Of a stretch of DNA of 6,526 bases, positions 1 to 5,176 are shown one piece after another. The stretch's first letter is position 1. The number at the start of each line of letters is the position of its first letter. The notes beneath the pieces are model-generated. The model was not told the DNA's origin. It made no database searches and saw only the letters and a program-made list of their open reading frames with translations. Origin of the DNA: Verrucomicrobiota bacterium. Lineage in GTDB: Bacteria > Verrucomicrobiota > Verrucomicrobiia > Limisphaerales > JADLHS01. The position numbers and the translations under genes are program-made. The DNA is taken from positions 1 to 6,526 of the forward strand of contig SCTL01000246.1 of NCBI GenBank assembly GCA_004297495.1. Reading direction: 5' to 3'.

Positions 1-2474
1 CCGGCGATGTCGCGCCGGGCATCACCGGACCGACCGATCAAACCGTCGTGCAAACCAGCAACGCCACGTTCACGGCTTCAGTTTCCGGCCTGCCGCTGCC
101 GACGGTGCAATGGCGCGTGAATGGCGCAAACATTCCCGGCGCGACCAGCTCCTCGCTCACGTTGACCAACGTGCAGTTTTCTCAGAACGGTTTTGTCTAT
201 TCGCTCGTCGCCAGCAACAGCGCGGGGCAGGCGACCAACAGCGCGACGCTTTACGTGCTCGTGCCGCCGGTGATTTCGCAACAGCCGACAAATCTCTCGG
301 TCATTGCTGGCAGCGCGGCCCTGTTCAACGTCGGCGCGAGCGGTGTGCCGGCGGTGAAATATCAGTGGAGCAAAAACAGCAGTCCCATCGCCAACGCCAC
401 GAACGCCTCCTACACCATCGCCAGCGTGTCCGGCGCGGACAACGGCGCGATCTTTTCCGTCACGGTCACCAACAGCGTCGGTCTCGTCGCCAGCAGCAAC
501 GCGACATTGACGGTGCTCTCCACCATGACTGGATCATTCCTGCCGACTAACAACGCCACCGGCATCAGCCCCGACCAGCAATTGCGAATCGTTTTTTCCA
601 GCACGCCGAAGATCGGCTCGGGCAAACTCTACGTCCGCGACGCGTCGAACGATTCGCTGTTCGCCACAATTGATACGAGCCTGTTCCAGACGTTCACGAT
701 GTTCGGCGCGACGATCACCAACGCCTACGTCCGCACCGTGCAAGGCGCGAACTACTTCTACATGCCCATCGCCACCTACGGCAACGAAGCGTGGATCACG
801 ATTTCAAACCGCTTCGCCTACAACAAAACTTACTATGTGAACGCCGACGCCGGATTATTCCTCGATTCCGCCAACGCTTCCTTCCCCGCCATCACCGGCA
901 CGAACACCTGGCGTTTTTCAACAAAGCCGTCTGGCCCAGCCACGCCCACCGCTTCGACAGGTCTGACCAGTCTGACTGTGGCGCTCGATGGCGCGGGCGA
1001 CTTCGCCACGTTGCAAGGCGCGGCGGACTGGATTCCGCAAAACAACACGCTCCTGCGCACAATCACCATCCAGCCCGGCGTTTATCGCGACAACACTACG
1101 TTTGCCCAGAGCCGGCACAAGGTTCGTGTCATCGGCGCGGGCGCGAACCGGCAGGCCGTGCAACTCTTTTATCCGTATCCCGCGTTTTCGAGCGCGAACG
1201 GCGCGGGTACGTTGCGGCTGGAGAGCAACGATCTCTACGTCCGCAACGTGACGATTGATAACGCGGTTTACTCGAACTACAACGGCGTCACGTTCGCCGG
1301 CCCGATCCAGACCGTGCAGACGACCGGCAGCCGCCTCATCTTCGACAACGTGCTCATCAAAGGCGGACAGGACACGCTCTACACCATCAGTGGCATCACG
1401 TATTTCAACCGCTGCGAAATCTGGGGCAGCGTGGATTTCATTTATGGCGCGGCGCTGACAGTGTTCGATCAATGCGACATCGTCGAGATTCGCGACACCG
1501 GCGGGCCCATCACCGCCCCGAACACCGACCTCGCCGCTCCCTACGGCCTGACTTTCCTGAGCTGCAACTTCCCGCGCGCGCTCACGGCGAACGGTTATCC
1601 TTACAACGTCGGAACGGGCAACACCACTTTCCAACGCCCGTGGCGACAAGACGGCTACACCGCGATCATCAATTGCGCATTGGGCAGCCAGATCACGACG
1701 AAAGGCTGGGCCGAATGGGATGGACGCGAAACTACCTGTCGCGCGCGCGAGTACGGCACGACGCTCATCGGTGGCGGATCAACGACGCCGGCGCAACGCC
1801 AGGCGGCGGGAGCGTATTGGTTGAACACCATTGATCCCGACTACGTGAACAATTCCTCGCTCGACCCGACGAACTCGCTGCTCTACGGCGCATCCGGTCA
1901 GGCCAATCGCACCAACGTCACCGTCAACCCCGCCGACTACACGCTCGCGGCCATCTTCGGCAATTCGTATTTCAATCTCGGCGGCTGGCTGCCGACGACG
2001 TTGCCGACCATCACGACCCAGCCGACAAACAAAACCGTGAGCGCGGGTTCGCCCGCTTCCTTCTCCGTCGCCGCCTACGGCCTGCCCGATCCCGCGTTTC
2101 AATGGCGCAAGAACGGGACGAACATTTCCTTCGCGACCAATGCCACGTTCAGCATCGCCAGCGCGAAGCTCGGCGACAACGGGACTTACTCCGTCATCGT
2201 CTCGAATGCCGCTGGCACGCTCACGAGCAGCAACGCCGTGCTGACGATTCCCGCGTTGCCGACCAGCATCACGCCCACCTTCACCAACGGCGCGCTGAAT
2301 CTTTCCTGGCCCGTGAACCAGACCGGCTACCGTCTGCTCGCCCAGACCAATCCGCCCAACGTCGGCCTGACGACCAACTGGCAGCCGGTGGTTGGCTCCA
2401 ATGCCACGAATCAGGTCAGCATCGCCATGAATCCCGCCGCTGGCTCAGTCTTCTTCCGACTGGTTTATCCGTGA
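1..2474 (+). CDS. Secreted pectinesterase (CE8) with Ig-like modules, 5'-partial
   Basis: Hydrolyses methyl esters of homogalacturonan, releasing methanol and polygalacturonate; probably extracellular or surface-bound. The frame is open from base 3, so the gene begins upstream. GTG48 lies inside an Ig-like module and is not a credible start; it is only used here as residue 1 for numbering. Order: Ig-like (to ~71), Ig-like (73-157), Big_5-like (158-~300), CE8 beta-helix (~308-640), Ig-like (651-734), C-terminal module (737-808). CE8 signatures are clear: GQDTLY with Q441/D442, GSVDFIYG with D463, and RPW with R530/W532. The 21-residue D442-D463 spacing and about 67 residues on to R530 match Erwinia PemA (D178, D199, R267), so D442 is the likely acid/base and D463 the nucleophile. 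The upstream conserved glutamine is not clearly placed (Q421 or Q424). The Ig-like modules keep the core QW and DNG.Y/F motifs but lack cysteines. Family assignment is very secure; binding roles of the accessory modules are inference. Confidence 0.95.
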   Translation, partial: GDVAPGITGPTDQTVVQTSNATFTASVSGLPLPTVQWRVNGANIPGATSSSLTLTNVQFSQNGFVYSLVASNSAGQATNSATLYVLVPPVISQQPTNLSVIAGSAALFNVGASGVPAVKYQWSKNSSPIANATNASYTIASVSGADNGAIFSVTVTNSVGLVASSNATLTVLSTMTGSFLPTNNATGISPDQQLRIVFSSTPKIGSGKLYVRDASNDSLFATIDTSLFQTFTMFGATITNAYVRTVQGANYFYMPIATYGNEAWITISNRFAYNKTYYVNADAGLFLDSANASFPAITGTNTWRFSTKPSGPATPTASTGLTSLTVALDGAGDFATLQGAADWIPQNNTLLRTITIQPGVYRDNTTFAQSRHKVRVIGAGANRQAVQLFYPYPAFSSANGAGTLRLESNDLYVRNVTIDNAVYSNYNGVTFAGPIQTVQTTGSRLIFDNVLIKGGQDTLYTISGITYFNRCEIWGSVDFIYGAALTVFDQCDIVEIRDTGGPITAPNTDLAAPYGLTFLSCNFPRALTANGYPYNVGTGNTTFQRPWRQDGYTAIINCALGSQITTKGWAEWDGRETTCRAREYGTTLIGGGSTTPAQRQAAGAYWLNTIDPDYVNNSSLDPTNSLLYGASGQANRTNVTVNPADYTLAAIFGNSYFNLGGWLPTTLPTITTQPTNKTVSAGSPASFSVAAYGLPDPAFQWRKNGTNISFATNATFSIASAKLGDNGTYSVIVSNAAGTLTSSNAVLTIPALPTSITPTFTNGALNLSWPVNQTGYRLLAQTNPPNVGLTTNWQPVVGSNATNQVSIAMNPAAGSVFFRLVYP
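3..518 (+). repeat. Two tandem Ig-like modules in the pectinesterase
   Basis: Two consecutive modules of about 85 residues share the order SVxAGS/TFxxS, a core tryptophan (VQWRVNG and YQWSKN), an ATxxSxTxxxV strand, a DNG or QNG turn, SVxxxNSxG and a closing NATLxVL strand. A third copy is at 1998-2249, after the catalytic domain (FQWRKNG, DNGTYSV, SSNAVLTI). The copies have diverged at the DNA level, apart from short shared words such as cagccgacaaa. Modules of this type usually act as spacers or adhesion units; no specific ligand can be read from the sequence. The first copy is incomplete because the window starts within it. Confidence 0.8.
519..947 (+). other. Big_5-like module before the CE8 domain
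   Basis: Encodes roughly residues 158-300 (numbered from GTG48) of the pectinesterase. It opens with a PTNNATGISPDQQLRIVFS strand and a GSGKLYVRDAS segment, and closes with NKTYYVNADAG...F. This resembles the bacterial Ig-like Big_5 pattern of a PxxxATGVxxxxxLxLxFS opening and a late TYYVxxxxG strand. Similar modules sit N-terminal to CE8 domains in other bacterial and fungal pectinesterases, so it is probably an ancestral partner of the enzyme rather than a recent addition. Domain borders are approximate. Confidence 0.6.
2256..2471 (+). repeat. C-terminal RLxYP module, copy 1 (pectinesterase)
   Basis: The last 72 residues of the pectinesterase align without gaps to the last 72 residues of the downstream lyase, with 38 identities by hand count. 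Conserved positions include LxWP, TGxRLxAQTN, GLxTNW, VVGSxxTNQV and GSVFxRLxYP at the very end. The rest of the two proteins is unrelated, so this is a shared terminal module. It has no terminal hydrophobic helix and no basic tail, so it is not a PEP-CTERM or LPxTG signal. A secretion, sorting or surface-attachment role, or a small beta-sandwich binding role, is inference. Confidence 0.75.
2471..2474 (+). promoter_or_regulatory. GTGA stop/start overlap between genes 1 and 2
   Basis: The pectinesterase stop TGA (2472-2474) overlaps a GTG codon (2471-2473) in the frame of the pectate lyase; an ATG follows in the same frame at 2480. Such four-base overlaps usually reflect translational coupling. 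The case is weaker than the overlap at 5173 because the lyase frame then runs through repeat DNA before reaching recognisable protein, so the functional start may lie downstream. Confidence 0.45.
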
Positions 2475-2479
2475 ACCGC

Positions 2480-5176
2480 ATGAAGTCTAAATGGCTTGGC
2501 GCTCGCCCTCACCCCATCCCTCTCCCCCGAGGAGAGGGTGAGGCAACTCACGTCTCCCGCACACTTCGTCGCTCTTGTGATGTTCGCCGCCGATTCTCTT
2601 TTTCAAAAGGCCATCAACAATACGAGGACGTCCATTATGTCCAACAGCGGCGAGTGATTCTCCCTCTCCCCGGGGGAGAGGGCCGGGGTGAGGGCGAGCG
2701 TTACGCAAACATTTTGTCGCGAGAGTTTCGGAATTTGGTGCTTGGAATTTCCCTGGTGTTTGGATGTTGGAGCTTGGTTCTTCCCGTCCATGGACAAGAC
2801 GGCTTCTGCATGGTCAACGGCACGACCACCGGCGGCGCGGGCGGTCCGACCGTCACCGTCACCAACGGGTCGGATTTCGCCACGCAGATCGGCATCGCCG
2901 GAGCGCGCATCATCCAGGTGCAAGGCCCGATCAGCATTGGCAGCGTTTCCTGCGCGGCGAACAAAACCATCCTCGGCCTCGGCACGGACGCCGCGTTGCG
3001 CGGTCAGCTCAACATTTCCGGTGTCAGCAATGTCATCGTTCGCAACCTTCACTTCACCGACCCCGGCAACGACGGCATCACGATCCGTGAGAGCGGCGCG
3101 TTGCCCGGCTCGCATCACGTCTGGGTTGACCACTGCACGTTCTTCGATTGCGGCGACGGCGCGTGCGACATGAGCGTGGGCGCGGATAATCTGACGGTGT
3201 CCTGGTGCAAGTTCATTTATCCGACGCAACTCGAGCATCGGTTCACCATGATCGCCGACGGACAGGCGGGAAACACGAACTCGGGCCACATTACCTTGCA
3301 TCACAACTGGTGGAGCACGCGGGCCGATCAGCGCATGGCCGCGACGAGTTACGGGCGGATTCATTACTACAACAACTTTTTCAACTGCACGAACAACAGT
3401 TACAGTTCCAATGCCCGCACCAATGCCGAACTCAATTCTGAAAATAATTACTATGCCGGTGTGAACGATCCCATCGGCATCAGCACCGGCACGAACGGCA
3501 AGATCAAGACCAGCGGCAATCTTTACGTCGGCTGTTTCGGCACCATTCATCCCGGCACGGACACCGTGTTCACGCCGCCGTACGCCTACACGCTCGATGC
3601 AACAGCGGACGTTCCGAACCTCGTGACGAACGGCGTGGGCGCTCCCGGCGCGGACGTCGTGGTGTTTCCGCCGAAGATTTGGGACGGCGGCGGCGCGGAC
3701 AATAATTTGAACACCGCGAACAACTGGGGCTACGCCGGCGGCTACAACGAGACGCCCAAGGAATACGACGTGATGCTCTTCGCCGGCAGCACCCGGCTGA
3801 CACCCAATAACAACTTCACCGCGAACAACGAATACGCCGCGCTCAACTTCAGCAACAACGCCGGCGCGTTCGTCCTCGGCGGCAGCGCGCTCAATCTCGG
3901 CCAGGGCATCACCAACGACAGCGCGGCGACGCAGACCATCAACTTGAATCTCGATTTCACCTACGCTGCCGATCATTACTCCACCAATCGTTTCTTCAAC
4001 GTCAGCGCAACGAATGGTTCACTCGTGATCAACGGGCGGATTGCAGGAGTCACCAGCAGCTACGGGAGAAATTATTCAGTCACAAAACTCGGCGCAGGAC
4101 TGCTGACGCTAGCGGGCATCAACACGTTCCCCGGTGTGTTTAATTTCAATGGCGGACTTGTCCGATTCAGCACGCTCGACACAAACACGCCGGGCAGCCT
4201 CGGCTCTTGCACAAACTTCAACTTCAACGGCGGCGGACTCCAATGGGCGGCGGGCAACACCTCCGATATTTCCGTCAGCAACGTGATCACGATCAATTCC
4301 GGCGGCGCGACGTTCGACGTCAGCGCGAACAACGTCACGCTGACAAACCGCATCGGCAACAACGGCGCGGGCGGATTGACCAAGCTCGGCACGGGCACGC
4401 TGACCTTCAACGCGACCAACAATTACCAAGGCAACACGCTCATCGCGCAAGGCACGCTGGCGCTCGGCGCGATGGGCCTGCTCACGAACAGTCCGCAAAT
4501 CATTCTCAGCAACAACGCCACGCTCGATGTCTCCGCCCGCAGCGACGGAACACAAACTTTGTTGAGCGGCAAAGCGCTCGTCGGCAATGGCACGGTGCGC
4601 GGCAGTGTCATCGTAGCCGGCGGTGCGACCCTCGCCCCCGGATTTTCCACCGGCACACTCGTCATCACCAACGCACTCACGTTTCAATCTGACAGCACAA
4701 ACGTGATGGAACTGGATGCTGCGGCGCATACCAACGATCTCATCACCGGGATGACCAGCGTGAGTTATGGCGGGCGTTTGATTCTCACCAATCTTGCCGG
4801 CTCACTTACCAACGGCCACAGCTTCAAACTTTTCAGCGCGGGTAGTTACAGCAATGCTTTCAGCAGCATTGCCTGGCCGCCGCTGACCGGGAATCTTTTC
4901 TGGACCAACAAGCTGGCGGTGAACGGCACGATTGCGGTCGCTTCGCCCGTGAACACCATGCCAACGAACCTGACGTTTTCCGTGACCGGCGGCGTGATGC
5001 GACTCACCTGGCCCGCCGATCACACCGGTTGGCGACTCGAAGCGCAGACCAATAGCCTCGCCGCCGGACTGAAGACGAACTGGTTCACTGTCGTCGGTTC
5101 GGACATGACCAACCAAGTCTATCTGCCGATTGACACTGCCAATGGCAGCGTCTTTCTGCGACTCTCCTATCCATGA
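2480..5176 (+). CDS. Secreted pectate lyase (PL1) with PATR-type strand repeats
   Basis: Cleaves demethylated polygalacturonate by calcium-dependent beta-elimination. Numbered from ATG2480 (898 aa), the PL1 helix spans about 108-395, starting at GFCMVNG.TTGG. Visible signatures are NDGITI (D198), WVDH (215-218), DGxxD (D226/D230, likely calcium ligands), LTVSWCKF and HHNWW. R285 in the QRM motif is the likely catalytic arginine; the second arginine common in PL1 appears as S290. Residues ~397-820 form a beta-rich region with autotransporter-associated repeats (TKLGxGxLT); 827-898 are the shared C-terminal module. The start is uncertain: GTG2471 or ATG2480 fit coupling with gene 1, but residues 8-74 come from an inverted-repeat element. 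TTG2714 would instead give a compact signal peptide (MSREFR, then a hydrophobic core ending LPVHGQ), without an obvious ribosome binding site. Family assignment is firm; exact start and cleavage site are not. Confidence 0.9.
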   Translation: MKSKWLGARPHPIPLPRGEGEATHVSRTLRRSCDVRRRFSFSKGHQQYEDVHYVQQRRVILPLPGGEGRGEGERYANILSREFRNLVLGISLVFGCWSLVLPVHGQDGFCMVNGTTTGGAGGPTVTVTNGSDFATQIGIAGARIIQVQGPISIGSVSCAANKTILGLGTDAALRGQLNISGVSNVIVRNLHFTDPGNDGITIRESGALPGSHHVWVDHCTFFDCGDGACDMSVGADNLTVSWCKFIYPTQLEHRFTMIADGQAGNTNSGHITLHHNWWSTRADQRMAATSYGRIHYYNNFFNCTNNSYSSNARTNAELNSENNYYAGVNDPIGISTGTNGKIKTSGNLYVGCFGTIHPGTDTVFTPPYAYTLDATADVPNLVTNGVGAPGADVVVFPPKIWDGGGADNNLNTANNWGYAGGYNETPKEYDVMLFAGSTRLTPNNNFTANNEYAALNFSNNAGAFVLGGSALNLGQGITNDSAATQTINLNLDFTYAADHYSTNRFFNVSATNGSLVINGRIAGVTSSYGRNYSVTKLGAGLLTLAGINTFPGVFNFNGGLVRFSTLDTNTPGSLGSCTNFNFNGGGLQWAAGNTSDISVSNVITINSGGATFDVSANNVTLTNRIGNNGAGGLTKLGTGTLTFNATNNYQGNTLIAQGTLALGAMGLLTNSPQIILSNNATLDVSARSDGTQTLLSGKALVGNGTVRGSVIVAGGATLAPGFSTGTLVITNALTFQSDSTNVMELDAAAHTNDLITGMTSVSYGGRLILTNLAGSLTNGHSFKLFSAGSYSNAFSSIAWPPLTGNLFWTNKLAVNGTIAVASPVNTMPTNLTFSVTGGVMRLTWPADHTGWRLEAQTNSLAAGLKTNWFTVVGSDMTNQVYLPIDTANGSVFLRLSYP
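2500..2538 (+). repeat. Left arm of the inverted repeat
   Basis: This 39-bp arm pairs with 2662-2700. The three mismatches are at 2516, 2517 and 2530. It contains an imperfect palindrome at 2518-2538 with arms of ten bases and one mismatch. The hairpin is not followed by a T-run, so it does not look like an intrinsic terminator. Confidence 0.85.
2662..2700 (-). repeat. Right arm of the inverted repeat
   Basis: This is the reverse-complement partner of 2500-2538. Bases 2662-2682 form a perfect 10-bp-arm palindrome around a single central G at 2672. In a transcript this could fold as a local hairpin, or pair with the left arm to make a 39-bp stem. There is no T-run after it. Confidence 0.85.
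2729..2785. repeat. TTGG-rich repeat-like stretch encoding the hydrophobic segment
   Basis: The + strand shows irregular recurrences of TTGG/TGGTG words; the minus strand reads CCAA-rich and would encode NQAPTSKHQGNSKHQIPK. That KHQ/KLQ pattern is one I associate with dispersed repeats in Verrucomicrobiota and Planctomycetota genomes (recall, unverified). In the lyase frame the same DNA encodes NLVLGISLVFGCWSLVLP, which is the only signal-peptide-like core at the N-terminus. Composition differs from the codon pattern of the flanking gene. It could also be ordinary signal-peptide sequence that merely looks repetitive. Confidence 0.45.
4070..4468 (+). repeat. Autotransporter-associated strand repeats (PATR-like)
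   Basis: Two clear copies of a short strand motif lie about 99 residues apart in the lyase C-terminal half: TKLGAGLLTLAGINTFPG (residues 535-552 from ATG2480) and TKLGTGTLTFNATNNYQG (634-651). Each is followed by a strand ending in a glycine-leucine pair (NGGLVRF, AQGTLALG). This is the pattern of the autotransporter-associated repeat, which forms extra rungs of a right-handed beta-helix. No C-terminal beta-barrel translocator follows, so the protein is not a classical autotransporter. Confidence 0.75.
4958..5173 (+). repeat. C-terminal RLxYP module, copy 2 (pectate lyase)
   Basis: Residues 827-898 of the lyase (from ATG2480) match the pectinesterase C-terminus without gaps, with 38 of 72 residues identical. 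It has the same LTWP, TGWRLEAQTN, GLKTNW, VVGS, TNQV and GSVFLRLSYP landmarks. As in copy 1, the protein ends directly after Tyr-Pro. Conservation of the exact terminus suggests that the end itself is functional, as in a sorting signal; that is inference. Confidence 0.75.
5173..5176 (+). promoter_or_regulatory. ATGA stop/start overlap between genes 2 and 3
   Basis: The lyase stop TGA (5174-5176) overlaps the ATG (5173-5175) of the esterase-hydrolase gene. The downstream product begins with a convincing signal peptide directly at this ATG, with a second in-frame ATG at 5179. No strong purine-rich ribosome binding site lies upstream, which fits translation by coupling or re-initiation after the lyase. 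Confidence 0.8.

Larger units (their letters stand above)
2500..2700. repeat. 201-bp inverted-repeat element, MITE- or REP-pair-like
   Basis: Two 39-bp arms (2500-2538 and 2662-2700) are reverse complements at 36 of 39 positions and enclose 123 bp. Homology stops sharply at the outer ends. Each arm holds its own GC-rich palindrome built on CCCTCTCCCC. Total length is exactly 67 codons and the lyase frame stays open across it. I recognise the peptide this DNA encodes (PxPLPRGEGE-like) as typical of dispersed repeats in many GC-rich bacteria; that is recall, not a search. No target-site duplication and no transposase are visible, so mobility would need an enzyme supplied elsewhere. Confidence 0.8.

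Noticed and set aside
48..50. GTG as start of the pectinesterase
   Set aside because: The frame is open upstream from base 3 and encodes the first strand of the same Ig-like module (PGITGPTDQTVV), and there is no signal peptide after the GTG.
918..1649. Minus-strand open frame of 243 codons opposite the pectinesterase catalytic domain
   Set aside because: It has no motifs or signal features and lies opposite the conserved CE8 signatures, so it is a codon-bias shadow.
2102..2470. Upstream extension of the pectate lyase frame inside the end of the pectinesterase gene
   Set aside because: The reading in that frame is Gln/Arg/His-rich shadow sequence opposite a conserved Ig-like and C-terminal module; the lyase cannot reasonably start before the 2471 overlap.
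2518..2682. Intrinsic terminator between genes 1 and 2
   Set aside because: The hairpins are strong but neither is followed by a T-run, and the flanking genes form a same-strand pathway cluster.
2500..2700. CRISPR array or complete insertion sequence
   Set aside because: There are only two inverted copies, no regular direct repeats with spacers, no transposase and no visible target-site duplication.
2487..2708. Small minus-strand frame that nearly coincides with the inverted-repeat element
   Set aside because: Its ends read as the repeat arms themselves (PLPRGEGE, GGEGWGEGE), and nothing suggests a protein. It is probably spurious translation of repeat DNA.
2603..3976. Minus-strand open frame of 457 codons opposite the pectate lyase
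   Set aside because: Its composition is Val/Arg/Ala-rich with no recognisable motifs, it lies opposite conserved PL1 residues, and it runs through the inverted-repeat element. It is a shadow of GC-rich codon use on the + strand.
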